Below, piece after piece: positions 23,824 through 33,488 of a DNA stretch of 64,000 bases. The stretch is from Candidatus Zixiibacteriota bacterium (GTDB lineage Bacteria; Zixibacteria; MSB-5A5; GN15; FEB-12). Under the pieces are notes generated by a model that saw only the letters and a program-made list of their open reading frames with translations, did not search any database and was not told the DNA's origin. Position numbers and translations under genes: made by a program. Numbering within the stretch: position 1 is the first letter of the stretch; every line of letters starts with the position of its first letter. The DNA lies in NCBI GenBank assembly GCA_022571985.1, contig JACZWU010000003.1, positions 186,001 through 250,000 on the forward strand, read 5' to 3'.

Positions 23824-24069
23824 ATGAAAAAGTTTCTGAAAAAAGCCTGGGAAGGCTGGAAAAAAATAGCGCATCGGATTGGCAGGTTCCAAACCATGCT
23901 ATTGATATCTCTATTTTATTTTCTGGTTATTGCTCCACTGGGGTTGTTGTTTCGACTTTTCGGCTGGGACCCGCTTGAAACCAAAGGTTTCAAATCCAGC
24001 AAACAATCGAGCTGGAAAAAATTCGACAGCAAATCGCACGAATTTGAGTCACTGAAGCACCAAAGTTGA
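23824..24069 (+). CDS. Small single-span membrane protein of the carbamoyltransferase block
   Basis: The 81 residues have a basic amphipathic N-terminus (KKFLKKAWEGWKKIAHRIGRFQ), one membrane helix (about 25-45) and a polar tail. Its stop is one base before the carbamoyltransferase ATG, so the two are translated together. Short proteins of this style accompany NodU-type carbamoyltransferases in many genomes; function is unknown. It may take the place of SxtJ in the sxtI-like gene order but is shorter. Confidence 0.75.
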   Translation: MKKFLKKAWEGWKKIAHRIGRFQTMLLISLFYFLVIAPLGLLFRLFGWDPLETKGFKSSKQSSWKKFDSKSHEFESLKHQS

Positions 24070-24070
24070 T

Positions 24071-25807
24071 ATGAAGATTCTTGGCATATCATGCTTCTAT
24101 CATGACGCTGCAGCTGCTCTGGTAGTTGACGGACAACTTATAGCCGCTGCCAGCGAAGAGCGGTTTTCCAGAATAAAGCAGGATCCGGAATTTCCGATTT
24201 CTGCCATAAAATTCTGCCTCGAAAAAGCCGGCGCCGAAGCTAGCGAGCTTGATTATGTCGTTTTCTATGACAAGCCCTTTACGAAATTTGACCGCATCTT
24301 AAGCGGCTATATGGCCACGCCTTTTAGATCATTTAAAAGTTTTCGGATGGCTATGCCGGTCTGGCTTAGACAGAAACTCTGGATCAGCAGCATCATTGAC
24401 AAGGAGCTTGACTACAAGGGAGAGATTTTATATTTGCCCCATCATCTGTCGCACGCCGCCGGTGCCTTTTTTGGCTCGCCATTTGAAAAATCTGCGATAC
24501 TTACTGTAGATGGCGTTGGTGAATGGGCAACCGCCTCTTACGGAATAGGTAACAACAATAAAATAGAACTGCTAAAAGAGATGCACTACCCGCACTCTGT
24601 GGGGCTATTGTATTCTGCCCTGACTTATTATTTGGGCTTTCAGGTTAACTCGGCTGAATATAAAGTGATGGGGCTGGCGCCGTATGGCCAGCCTGTCTAT
24701 CAGGAACTTATTGAACAAGACCTTGTACGGATTTGTGACGACGGCTCAATCTTTTTGAACATGGAATATTTTGATTACCATTTTGGCCAGACAATGACCG
24801 GTAAAAAAATTGAAACATTGTTTGGAAGGCCGAGGCGAACGCCGGAATCCGGTATAGAAACATTCCATGAAAACGTAGCAGCTTCTATTCAGACAGTAAC
24901 AGAAAAAATAGTCCTGAAAATGGCGGCGCATATCAGAGAAGAAACGGGCCTGAAGCGGTTGTGTCTGTCGGGCGGTGTGGCGCTTAACTGCAAAGTTAAC
25001 GGACTTCTTTTGAAGCAAGGCCTGTTCGACGAAATTTATGCCCAGCCTGCCTCCGGTGACGCCGGTGGTGCTGCTGGTGCAGCGCTATATACGCATTATC
25101 AGGTTAGCGGTGAAGACAAAAAGAGTCAGCCATTTTTTACAATCGGTCCAAGCTACTCAGACGACCAGGTAAAACAATTTCTGGATGAAAACGATATTCC
25201 GTACCGGGCAGGCCAACTCGAACTGCACCTCAAATATGTGGCGGAGCAAATCGTGGATGGCAAGATACTCGGGCTCTTTCAAAACAGCATGGAATTTGGA
25301 CCCCGGGCACTCGGCTTTCGTTCTATAGTGGCTGATGCCAGAAACAATCAGATGAAAGAAAAAATAAACGCGGCAGTAAAATACCGGGAACAGTTTCGTC
25401 CGTTTGCTCCGGCAGTGCTTGAAGAAAAAGCGGCGGACTATTTTGACTGCAGTGCCCCGGCCCCTTATATGCTCTTTAATTTCAACGTTAACAAAGATAA
25501 GCAGGATATAATTCCGGCAGTCACCCACGTTGATAATTCTTCGCGTATTCAGACAGTTTCAGAGAGTGACAACCCGCTCTTTCACCGCCTGATCAGCGAA
25601 TTTGAAAAACTGACCGGCGTTGCTATTTTGCTTAATACTTCATTTAATATGCGGGGTTACCCGATTGTCAACAGTCCCATAGAGGCCTTTGAGACATTCT
25701 GCACCGGAGGTATTGACATTTTGCTGATGGGAAGTACTTTGTTAGTGAAAGATGATATCTCTGACGATATCATTAACAGCTTCAGACTGGACAAGAAAAT
25801 TGATTGA
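24071..25807 (+). CDS. Carbamoyltransferase (NodU/CmcH/SxtI family)
   Basis: At 578 residues the protein is full length. The N-terminal metal-binding domain has CFYHDAAAALVVDG and the histidine motif HHLSHAAGAFF (about 125-135), and the C-terminal YrdC-like part has GPRALGFRSIVADAR and NTSFNMRGYPIV. The family transfers a carbamoyl group from carbamoyl phosphate to hydroxyls of sugars, antibiotics or toxins. Its neighbours are a small membrane protein, DUF5989 and a GDSL hydrolase, which suggests modification of a membrane-associated or exported glycan or lipid. Confidence 0.95.
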   Translation: MKILGISCFYHDAAAALVVDGQLIAAASEERFSRIKQDPEFPISAIKFCLEKAGAEASELDYVVFYDKPFTKFDRILSGYMATPFRSFKSFRMAMPVWLRQKLWISSIIDKELDYKGEILYLPHHLSHAAGAFFGSPFEKSAILTVDGVGEWATASYGIGNNNKIELLKEMHYPHSVGLLYSALTYYLGFQVNSAEYKVMGLAPYGQPVYQELIEQDLVRICDDGSIFLNMEYFDYHFGQTMTGKKIETLFGRPRRTPESGIETFHENVAASIQTVTEKIVLKMAAHIREETGLKRLCLSGGVALNCKVNGLLLKQGLFDEIYAQPASGDAGGAAGAALYTHYQVSGEDKKSQPFFTIGPSYSDDQVKQFLDENDIPYRAGQLELHLKYVAEQIVDGKILGLFQNSMEFGPRALGFRSIVADARNNQMKEKINAAVKYREQFRPFAPAVLEEKAADYFDCSAPAPYMLFNFNVNKDKQDIIPAVTHVDNSSRIQTVSESDNPLFHRLISEFEKLTGVAILLNTSFNMRGYPIVNSPIEAFETFCTGGIDILLMGSTLLVKDDISDDIINSFRLDKKID

Positions 25808-25818
25808 GAAATATTGAG

Positions 25819-25980
25819 ATGGCCCGAAGATTACAAATATTTGGAGAACTCTGGCATTTTCTGAAAACATCCAAGAAATGGTGGCTGGGGCCGATTCTGA
25901 TCTTTCTGTTGTTCTTGTCGCTTCTGGTGGTTTTTACCGAGTCATCCGCTTTAGCGCCGTTTATATATTCTCTTTTCTAA
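25819..25980 (+). CDS. DUF5989 (SxtK-like) small membrane protein
   Basis: The 53-residue frame begins MARRLQIFGELWHFLKTSKKWW, continues with one membrane helix (LGPILIFLLFLSLLVVFTE) and ends SSALAPFIYSLF. The pattern of WxFLK, KKWW and APFIY near the C-terminus is that of DUF5989, which constantly follows carbamoyltransferase genes; SxtK of saxitoxin clusters belongs here as I recall. It starts 11 bases after the carbamoyltransferase stop. Function unknown. Confidence 0.85.
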   Translation: MARRLQIFGELWHFLKTSKKWWLGPILIFLLFLSLLVVFTESSALAPFIYSLF

Positions 25981-26069
25981 AAAATTATCCTAAGCCAATT
26001 AGTGCAGGCTAACCAGGCTGCTGATAATTAATTCTCTTTTGGTTTTTCTAACAGTTATACTTTCTGCCT

Positions 26070-27110
26070 ATGGCAAGCAACATTTCTACAGCCAAAAAAG
26101 TTATATTCTCGATTCTGGCATTTGTTTTTTTTGTTACGACTTCTGAACTAATTCTTAGCATAGGCGACTTTGACAGTTATGTCCAGAACCGTTTTTTTGT
26201 AGTCAATCGCGCACTTGATTACCCTGAGGTGTTCCTGCGGGACAAAAAACTCTTCTGGAAATTAAAACCAGATCAGACCGTAACCTCTAATTTTTTTCAA
26301 GGGCACACTTACAGAATTAATTCTGCCGGCCGGCGTGATAAAGAAATTTCTATGGATAAGTCTAAACCAAGAATTATAGCTCTGGGAAATTCCTGCACTT
26401 TCGGCTGGGGTATTGATTTTGGATTGATTTATACTCAAATACTTGAACAAATTCTTGATAAGCATTACGAGATAATAAATGCGGGAGTGCCGGGCTATAG
26501 TTCTTTTCAGGGACAGGTTTATTTTAAGAGCGAATTAGTTAAACTAAAACCTGACTACGTTTTGATACTCTTTGGCTGGAACGACCATTGGGCTGCAGCA
26601 AACGGCATAGCCGACAAAGCCCAGCAGCTGCCCTCTGAGTTTGTAATCAGCATTCAAAACATTTTAAGCAATTTTCATTTGTACCGAGCGATCAAGAAAG
26701 TTCTGCTTAGCAACATTGAAAGTGACCTTGAATCCTTGTTTGACCGACAGGACCCCGTCTATCGAGTTAGTTTAGCTGATTTTGAAAAAAACATAAAGTC
26801 TATCTGTCAAGCTGCCCGGAATTACCAAGCCATACCCCTTCTTATTACAGCGCCTATTCCGTCTCTTGAAAATTACTATTCGCCCGGTAGCCGCTCCTGG
26901 CTGCATCGATACCACGAATATTATAACCAGACCATCCGTAAAATTGCCAGACAGGATTCCGTCCTGCTTGTTGATGCTGCTTTGGAGTTTGACAAGTACG
27001 CCAACTTGTACGACGATGCCAGCCTGGACCCAATCCATTTTAATATTAAAGGGCACCAGATATTGGCGGAGCTCATTGCTGCTCAAATAGCTGCCAGCAA
27101 CTTGTATTAA
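26070..27110 (+). CDS. SGNH/GDSL hydrolase, membrane-anchored
   Basis: After an N-terminal membrane segment (about 9-30) the protein shows the SGNH blocks: nucleophile Ser108 in ALGNSCTFG, Gly in NAGVPGYSS, Asn in GWNDHW and the Asp-His pair in DPIHFN near residue 318. Such enzymes deacylate or acylate sugars or lipids outside the cytoplasm. It is the last gene of the carbamoyltransferase block, as SxtL (GDSL lipase-like) is in saxitoxin clusters. A TATACT box ends nine bases before the ATG, so it could also have its own near-leaderless promoter. Confidence 0.88.
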   Translation: MASNISTAKKVIFSILAFVFFVTTSELILSIGDFDSYVQNRFFVVNRALDYPEVFLRDKKLFWKLKPDQTVTSNFFQGHTYRINSAGRRDKEISMDKSKPRIIALGNSCTFGWGIDFGLIYTQILEQILDKHYEIINAGVPGYSSFQGQVYFKSELVKLKPDYVLILFGWNDHWAAANGIADKAQQLPSEFVISIQNILSNFHLYRAIKKVLLSNIESDLESLFDRQDPVYRVSLADFEKNIKSICQAARNYQAIPLLITAPIPSLENYYSPGSRSWLHRYHEYYNQTIRKIARQDSVLLVDAALEFDKYANLYDDASLDPIHFNIKGHQILAELIAAQIAASNLY

Positions 27111-27204
27111 CCGCCTGTAAAAACCCGCAATTTATTGCCATTCAGACGCTTATATGTCTGTTCAAAAGCTAAACAATTAGCCATAAAACCCGACATTAAT
27201 AGCT

Positions 27205-27891
27205 ATGTGGAAGTGGCCAAAAGCACAGCTTTTAGCAGCACTATTAGCTGCAGTATTATCTATAATAGCGATTAATTCCTCTTCTCATGCGGCTGAACTT
27301 TACGGTCAGGTATTGAGAAAACCGGCTAAGATAAGTCCGGAAAGGGCTATAAGTCGTTACCGGGGCAGGGAAAATCTGGTGCAGTTTGATGCAGGCGAGG
27401 ATTGTGTTTGTAATCCGGGCTTGTTTTCTGTGATTTATCTGACCGGTCAGAATCTTCCGCAGGTAAATATTCCTGACAGCGTTCCGGTCATGGCTCAGAA
27501 AGATAAAATGTTTGTACCATCTGTACTGAGTGTGTCCGTTGGGTCAACAGTAGAGTTTCCGAATCTTGACCAATTTTTTCATAACGTCTTTTCCTATTCC
27601 GCAGTTAAGCAGTTTGATCTTGGACGGTATCCGCAAGGTAAATCAGAATCAGTTACTTTCGATAAACCTGGCATAGTAAAAATCTTTTGCGAAATTCATT
27701 ATTCGATGCGCGCTTATGTTCACATTCTGGAATCGCCGTATTTTGCTACTTCGGACGAACGTGGCAACTTTGTCATTAAAAATGTTATACCGGGAACGTA
27801 TACTCTCAACGTCTGGCAGGAGAACCTGCCAGAGATTAGACAATCAATCACTATCAAGAATGATTCAACTTATTTGAAAATTGGCCAATGA
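27205..27891 (+). CDS. Periplasmic cupredoxin-domain protein
   Basis: A signal peptide (cleavage near Ala30) leads to a plastocyanin-like domain with the type 1 copper set: His126 (FFHNVFS), Cys162, His165 and Met168 (FCEIHYSM). The C-terminal 50 residues (DERGNFVIKNVIPGTYTLNVWQE) are a carboxypeptidase-regulatory-like beta domain. The role is electron transfer or copper sensing. Its stop overlaps the start of the histidine kinase gene by four bases (ATGA), which links the two physically and suggests that copper or redox state of this protein is what the kinase reads. Confidence 0.85.
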   Translation: MWKWPKAQLLAALLAAVLSIIAINSSSHAAELYGQVLRKPAKISPERAISRYRGRENLVQFDAGEDCVCNPGLFSVIYLTGQNLPQVNIPDSVPVMAQKDKMFVPSVLSVSVGSTVEFPNLDQFFHNVFSYSAVKQFDLGRYPQGKSESVTFDKPGIVKIFCEIHYSMRAYVHILESPYFATSDERGNFVIKNVIPGTYTLNVWQENLPEIRQSITIKNDSTYLKIGQ

Positions 27892-29672
27892 AATCTGATA
27901 TGACTTTAACACGCCGGTTCGTACTTTACGTGGCGGGAATTATCTCAGTTTTGCTGATTGGCTCTCTTATGGTAACATCTGCTGTAGTCAGGTCTGCCTT
28001 TACTGAACAATTTAGTCAGCGGTTGTCCAGAAGCCGGCAGGCTTTGGCCAGATATTCCGAAGTGCGAGAGTTGCAGGCTGTTCAAAAACTTAAGACAGTA
28101 CTGACATCGCCCAGGTTCTTGGCTGCGGTTGCTACAAAACATACTGAGACAATTAAAAGGGAAATGCCTATTTATGAAGGTATTTTAGGTGTGGAGTTTT
28201 TGGTAATTAAAAACCGTGAACGAGAGTTGATTTACACAACTAAAGACATGAACAAAGAATCTAAACGTCTGGTCAAGGCATTGCCAGGAACAAATACAGA
28301 AAGCGTCATTGTTGAATATTTTAACATAAATCATAATTTCGTCGAAATAGTTTGTTCTGATATTTACACTAACGATGGATTTTTTCTGGGACAGCTTCTA
28401 TTTGGTACTTCCCTGTCAAGCGCTTTGACAACCGAATTAAAGGAACTTACAGGCTTTGATGTATTTATCAGCAAAAAAGGCGAAATTCTTGGCCGGACCA
28501 GATCCCGGTTGACCAATATCTTATCTACTTTTAAAACTTTTCTTGCCAGCGAAAATACTGTATTGCACGAAATTATCAGAGAAGTCATTTTGGGTGAAGA
28601 AGTACTAATTCTCTCCCTGCCCAGCTCATACACCAATGCAACTATTACTTTTGTCGGTTCTGTTGATGAACACGTTTCTCCGATTATGAATCAGGTATCA
28701 TTGTGGCTGATTAGTTTGACCGTACTTGGCGGAGTTATTTCACTCCTTTCAATTTACACTCTGACAAAACACCGCATTGAGCGGCAGGTTGACACTCTGG
28801 TTACAGCCGCAGAACGAATTGCCGTAGGTGATATGGAGTTTGAAGTCATACCGCAGTCTAATGACGAACTTGGTCTGCTGGCAAGGCGGTTTGAACAGAT
28901 GCGTCTGCGTCTGATTTCTAACCGAGAGGATTTAGAAATTGCTCATCAGGAAAGACTCAATTCTGAGCGTCTGGCGACAACCGGAAGTTTTGTGGCTGGT
29001 ATTATTCATGATTTGAAAAACCCCCTGGCTATAATCAGAAGTTCGACCGAATTGCTGCAGTTAATTTTTAAAGATAACCAGAATGCTCTGAAACATTGCT
29101 TCAACATCAATAACCAGATTGACAGAATGGTCAGTTTGACCCGTGACATTCTCGAGTACTGCCGCGGGAAAACACAGTTAGAGATACAGCAGATCCGTCT
29201 GGCGGAATATTTTGATGAACTAATTATCTTTCATAAACAGAATTTTAAGAAAGCCGGAATAGCAATTGTTTGTTCCGGGGAGCGAGGCGTTTTTGTGAAT
29301 CTTGACAGGCTGCGTTTCCGGCGGGTTATAGATAATATCTTAAACAATGCTAAAGAGGCGTTAAAACCCGGCGACAAAGTCGAGATAAAGTGGGCCAAGT
29401 TGACAGATAAATTGAGGATCGAAATCTCAGATAACGGGCCGGGCATTCCCGAAGAAATAGTAGATAAGCTCTTTGATCCCTTTGTAACCAGCGGCAAAGT
29501 GGGGGGCACCGGACTCGGCCTGGCAATTACAAAAAAGATTGTAGAAGATCACGGATCTGAAATTTACGTGGAATCGAATCCGGGTAAGGGCACTACCTTT
29601 GTTATTGATATGCCCGTTCAACTGGTAGACCAAGGTGCGTCAGGAAGGCTCGTAATTTCTCAGGGGGTATAA
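27888..29672 (+). CDS. Membrane sensor histidine kinase
   Basis: Order of parts: membrane helix 1 (about 11-34), a periplasmic sensor domain (35-265), helix 2 (270-290), HAMP (291-345), dimerisation helix with phosphoacceptor His374 in GIIHDLKNPL, and the ATPase with N box NILNNAKEAL, G1 DNGPGIP and G2 GTGLGLAI. All key residues are there, so it should be active. No response regulator lies within the window next to it; it is sandwiched between a cupredoxin gene (4-base overlap) and a porin gene (2-base gap). Confidence 0.95.
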   Translation: MKSDMTLTRRFVLYVAGIISVLLIGSLMVTSAVVRSAFTEQFSQRLSRSRQALARYSEVRELQAVQKLKTVLTSPRFLAAVATKHTETIKREMPIYEGILGVEFLVIKNRERELIYTTKDMNKESKRLVKALPGTNTESVIVEYFNINHNFVEIVCSDIYTNDGFFLGQLLFGTSLSSALTTELKELTGFDVFISKKGEILGRTRSRLTNILSTFKTFLASENTVLHEIIREVILGEEVLILSLPSSYTNATITFVGSVDEHVSPIMNQVSLWLISLTVLGGVISLLSIYTLTKHRIERQVDTLVTAAERIAVGDMEFEVIPQSNDELGLLARRFEQMRLRLISNREDLEIAHQERLNSERLATTGSFVAGIIHDLKNPLAIIRSSTELLQLIFKDNQNALKHCFNINNQIDRMVSLTRDILEYCRGKTQLEIQQIRLAEYFDELIIFHKQNFKKAGIAIVCSGERGVFVNLDRLRFRRVIDNILNNAKEALKPGDKVEIKWAKLTDKLRIEISDNGPGIPEEIVDKLFDPFVTSGKVGGTGLGLAITKKIVEDHGSEIYVESNPGKGTTFVIDMPVQLVDQGASGRLVISQGV

Positions 29673-29674
29673 TT

Positions 29675-30823
29675 ATGAAATGTTTTTATAGATTATCAAT
29701 AGTCTTGGCATTGCTGTTTTGTTCGTCTTCTGCTTTGGCACAAATGCAAATTAGCGGGCTAAGCGACATTTTGTTTAAGAACGCAGAAGAAAACGATGTT
29801 ACCAATCTGACCTTCCTGGGATTTTCAAACTTCCATACTTTGCGTACCCGTCTGTTTTTTGACGCCACCATCGACAGAGACGTTTACTTTTTTGCTCAAA
29901 TTTTAGTAGATAACTTTACCGGCTTTCAGCTTTATGCCGCCTATGCTCGCTTTCAAAATCTGTCCGGACCAAAGCTGAATCTGCAGTTAGGATTTATTCC
30001 TACAACTATTGGTTCTTTTGTTTCAAGAACGTACAGCGATAAGAACCCTCTCATTGGGGTACCGCTTCTTTACAACTTTCATACTGCCTTGTCGCCCAGC
30101 TTACTGGGGAGCAACGGAACACTGACCGAATTGTCTGCCGCCAAAGATGCGCGAAGCAGGAGTGGTCTGCCAGTCATCTATGACGCCTGCTGGAACAGTG
30201 GAGTTGAGATATATGGTTCTGCCGGAAATCTGGACTACTCGCTGGGAATATTATCAGGCTCTGTCACTAAACCGACTGTTGAACAGTCCAAAGAAATTCC
30301 TCAATTCACCTCACACTTGGTTTATAATTTCGGACCGGGTTTCAAACTCGGAGCATCAGCCTATTACGGACCGTACTTATACGATGACATCTTTGGTGAA
30401 GGTGACATGCTTGATAATGCCAGTTTTAAAAGCAGCGATTTTATTAATTCCGGAATCGGATACGAGCTCTATTTTGCCAGGAGATATCTGGAAATTTACT
30501 CAGAAGCATTCTACTCTACCTGGCAATACCCGGGACTTCCCGATCTTAATCTGATTTCGGGTTATTTTGAATTCAAATATAAGTTCAGACCCCGCTGGTA
30601 TATAGCCGGCCGATTTGGACTATCGGAGCCGGGTGAAATAGAAACTGCTCCCGGAATAAACGAAAAATGGGACTATACACTAAGACGTTATGAATTTGGT
30701 CTGGGTTATAAGGCGCTGCGCAAAATGACTATTAAACTGGTCACTCAGATAAACCGTTTCGACCAGATTGACTCGTTTGACAACGAACTTATAGCGCTGC
30801 AGATATCTTCAGTTTTTAATTAG
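29675..30823 (+). CDS. Outer-membrane porin-like beta-barrel
   Basis: The 382-residue protein has a signal peptide ending ALAQ (about 22) and a long run of alternating aromatic strands, ending with a Phe-Asn (SSVFN). It resembles phosphate-selective or general porins (Porin O/P type) but I cannot assign a substrate. It follows the histidine kinase with two bases between them and a good Shine-Dalgarno (AGGGGG), so it is the third gene of the cupredoxin-kinase operon. Its end overlaps the convergent aminotransferase by eight bases. Confidence 0.75.
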   Translation: MKCFYRLSIVLALLFCSSSALAQMQISGLSDILFKNAEENDVTNLTFLGFSNFHTLRTRLFFDATIDRDVYFFAQILVDNFTGFQLYAAYARFQNLSGPKLNLQLGFIPTTIGSFVSRTYSDKNPLIGVPLLYNFHTALSPSLLGSNGTLTELSAAKDARSRSGLPVIYDACWNSGVEIYGSAGNLDYSLGILSGSVTKPTVEQSKEIPQFTSHLVYNFGPGFKLGASAYYGPYLYDDIFGEGDMLDNASFKSSDFINSGIGYELYFARRYLEIYSEAFYSTWQYPGLPDLNLISGYFEFKYKFRPRWYIAGRFGLSEPGEIETAPGINEKWDYTLRRYEFGLGYKALRKMTIKLVTQINRFDQIDSFDNELIALQISSVFN

Positions 30824-31997
30824 CTCCGGCAGCAACTTTGGATTTGTAGTTTTTTTCGTAAGCCGTCAATACTTCGATCAATTTATCAATATCGTTTTCA
30901 TTATTGAACAGGTGCGCAGATATTCTTATAGAGCCTTCCCGGTTGGCAGCCTTTACTCTATTCTCCAGCAAATATTTAAACAGCGAGTCGTGGTTGTCGC
31001 AGGTAAAAGTGAATATCGAAGAACGTTCGTTTTCAACAAGCGAAGATTTGACTTTGTAAAATTCTGTTTCTTTTAAGTAACTGGCCAGTTTGTCTATTAA
31101 GGCATGATTGTGCTTTTGGATGTTTTCAACTCCCAGGTCTGCTATGATATCAATAGCAGCTTTCATCCCCAGCATATTTAAGGTGGCATAGTAGCCGGCT
31201 TCAAATTTTTCGGCTGTGTCAAAATACGGCAAATCATACTTAAACAGGTCGCTGTGATTTAATTGCCAGTCGGCCGCGTACCAGGTGATGGATTGCGGTA
31301 TGAGTTTGTCCTTAACAGAATCAGAGATATAAAAGAAGCCGCTGCCGTATGGAGAAAGCAGCCATTTTTGACAGCCGCAAGCAAGTATATCGATGCCAAG
31401 CTCCTTAACATTAATGGGCTCTGCGCCTACTCCCTGGATGCCGTCTACAACAAAGAAGATGTTGTGCCTTTTACATAGTTCAGATATGCCAGCCAGATTA
31501 ATTTTGTAGCCGTTAAAAAACTGCACAAAGGATACGATTATAACTTTGGTCTTATCGCTGATCGCTTTTTCCAGCTCACCTATATCAAATTTCTTATCAG
31601 TAGATTTTACAAAGGTAACTTTAAGATTTTTTGTCTCAGAAGCTCCCCGCCAGGCATAAACGGCCGCCGGAAATTCAACATCTGAGACCAGTATCTCATC
31701 CCCTGCTTTAAGCGGCAAACCATAGGCGGCGAGATCCAATCCTGTCGAAGTATTCATACTGAGACCAATCTGACGAGCTTCGGCGCCTATCAGACTGCCA
31801 AAATCTTCGCGCAGGGTGTCTTTGAGTGCATACATCTGACGGATGTCTTCTTTTTCAACTGCCAGACGCAATTCGATATTATCTACAATTGCTCTCTTGG
31901 TCTTTTCAGGCAAGGGGCCGTAGGCTGCGGTATTAAAATACACGATACCATTTGTGTGTGGAAACATTTCACGCGCTGACAGAAATTTATCTTTCAT
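30816..31997 (-). CDS. Class V aminotransferase (cysteine desulfurase-like fold)
   Basis: PLP-binding residues are in place: Asp185 and Gln188 in VVDGIQGVG and Schiff-base Lys211 in CGCQKWLLSPYGSG. The 393-residue protein lacks the active-site cysteine loop of IscS/SufS, as far as I can see, so it is more probably an isopenicillin-epimerase-like or aminotransferase enzyme. It ends the minus-strand group of a small membrane protein and an SDR (15-base gap), which may act in one pathway that is not known. Confidence 0.88.
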   Translation of the reverse strand: MKDKFLSAREMFPHTNGIVYFNTAAYGPLPEKTKRAIVDNIELRLAVEKEDIRQMYALKDTLREDFGSLIGAEARQIGLSMNTSTGLDLAAYGLPLKAGDEILVSDVEFPAAVYAWRGASETKNLKVTFVKSTDKKFDIGELEKAISDKTKVIIVSFVQFFNGYKINLAGISELCKRHNIFFVVDGIQGVGAEPINVKELGIDILACGCQKWLLSPYGSGFFYISDSVKDKLIPQSITWYAADWQLNHSDLFKYDLPYFDTAEKFEAGYYATLNMLGMKAAIDIIADLGVENIQKHNHALIDKLASYLKETEFYKVKSSLVENERSSIFTFTCDNHDSLFKYLLENRVKAANREGSIRISAHLFNNENDIDKLIEVLTAYEKNYKSKVAAGAN

Positions 31998-32012
31998 GAA
32001 CCTTTTCTATAT

Positions 32013-32432
32013 TTAAAGTTGGTACAAATATCCGATAATTACCAGACAACCGGCTAATTTTAAGAGAACTCCGAAAAGCAGATAGCTAAACAGCAAAGCC
32101 GGCAGACGAGTACGCGTTAACAGACCAACGATAGCCGGCAGTGCTCCCAGTGTAAAAGCGAACAGCGCTCCGGCAACACCGGTACGAATGCCGGATAGTG
32201 GCAGCATTATATAAAAGTAGCTGTAGACCAAAGAGGGTATGACCACATAAAGCAGCAGCTCCATCAGAAAATTCATCATAAACCAGATCTTGCCTGTCGG
32301 CTCGAGCATTTCTGCCGGCATACCGCGGTTGATATTCAATTTTATTCCGGCATATTCCCAGACCAGACTTATTACGAAAAGGTAAGCGCCGGCTGCGCCA
32401 ATACAGTATAACAAAAGCTCAGTTGAAATCAT
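32013..32432 (-). CDS. Hypothetical four-helix membrane protein
   Basis: The 139 residues contain four hydrophobic segments with few charged residues. No family was recognised. Its start overlaps the stop of the SDR gene by four bases (ATGA), and the aminotransferase starts 15 bases after it, so it belongs to a three-gene operon. Confidence 0.7.
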   Translation of the reverse strand: MISTELLLYCIGAAGAYLFVISLVWEYAGIKLNINRGMPAEMLEPTGKIWFMMNFLMELLLYVVIPSLVYSYFYIMLPLSGIRTGVAGALFAFTLGALPAIVGLLTRTRLPALLFSYLLFGVLLKLAGCLVIIGYLYQL

Positions 32433-33424
32433 TTTAACCAGCCATGTTTTATGTACCAGTCGTAGGTTGCACGCGCACCATCTTTAAAAGCAACAGAAGA
32501 AGAAAATCCGAATAATTCTTTGGCTTTACCAGTCGTGACCTCCCACGATGACAAAATCTCTCTGGCTTTTTCTAAAGATAACATCGGCGTTGCTCCAACT
32601 ATTGCCGAAAATGACTGCACGACCAAAGCCATAGCGTAAAGCAAAAAAGCCGGAATGTATAACCGAAAGCCGTCTTTGCCGCAGGCTTCAGCCATCAGCT
32701 TGATTAGCTGCTTCATGGTGTAGGCTTCGCTTTCGGCCACAAAACATATTTCGCCAGAAGGAGTATCTTTTATAACTGCCAGATAAAATGCCTGGCATAA
32801 GTCGCCGACTTCGACAAGCTGCAGTTTTCTTGAAGAATCTCCAATAAACGGACGGATGCCTTTGTACACTGCTTGAAAAAACGGAAAGACTTCTTTATCG
32901 CCCGGCCCATATATTGCCGGCGGACGGATTGACAAAACATTAAATTTATCCTGGTAAGAAAGCGCTGCCGCCTCTCCGGCTAACTTCGATGAACCGTAGC
33001 TGGTGATTGGCTTAGGTTTGTCAGATTCTTTCACCGGCTGACCATCTCTTGAGGGACCGGCCGCTGCCAGCGACGATACATAGATGACTTTTTTGACATT
33101 CGGATTATGCCAGCTGATTGCTTCAAATAGATTAGCGGTACCTTTTTCATTTACATCATAAAACATCTGTTTCTTTTTTGCTTTGACTACTCCGGCATTA
33201 TGAATGATGTAATCAACGTCTTTGACCATATCAATCAGAGACTCAGCTGATGTCACATCCCCAAAGCGATAGTCGACTTTGAGTCCCTCGAGCATTGAAA
33301 GATCGGCTGTCTTTCGTACACCGGCAATTACATGAAAGCCGCCTTCAAGAAATTTGCGGCAGAGCTGTGCGCCTAAAAAACCATTGGCACCGGTAATGAG
33401 AATAGACTTGTCTGATTGGTTCAT
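32429..33424 (-). CDS. NAD-dependent epimerase/dehydratase (extended SDR)
   Basis: GANGFLGAQL (13-22) binds the cofactor, SSLAAAG supplies the catalytic Ser and YGSSK the Tyr-Lys pair. The C-terminal half has a hydrophobic stretch (LYIPAFLLYAMALVVQSFSAIVG) as in 3-beta-hydroxysteroid dehydrogenase-like or membrane-associated relatives. It leads an operon with a small membrane protein and a class V aminotransferase. The other SDR at 22688 is similar in type but not adjacent. Confidence 0.88.
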   Translation of the reverse strand: MNQSDKSILITGANGFLGAQLCRKFLEGGFHVIAGVRKTADLSMLEGLKVDYRFGDVTSAESLIDMVKDVDYIIHNAGVVKAKKKQMFYDVNEKGTANLFEAISWHNPNVKKVIYVSSLAAAGPSRDGQPVKESDKPKPITSYGSSKLAGEAAALSYQDKFNVLSIRPPAIYGPGDKEVFPFFQAVYKGIRPFIGDSSRKLQLVEVGDLCQAFYLAVIKDTPSGEICFVAESEAYTMKQLIKLMAEACGKDGFRLYIPAFLLYAMALVVQSFSAIVGATPMLSLEKAREILSSWEVTTGKAKELFGFSSSVAFKDGARATYDWYIKHGWLK

Positions 33425-33488
33425 TTATGAAAGTTACTCAATCTGCTATTTTAAGACAAGAAAGATGGGCAGTTATTAATTCGTAAAA

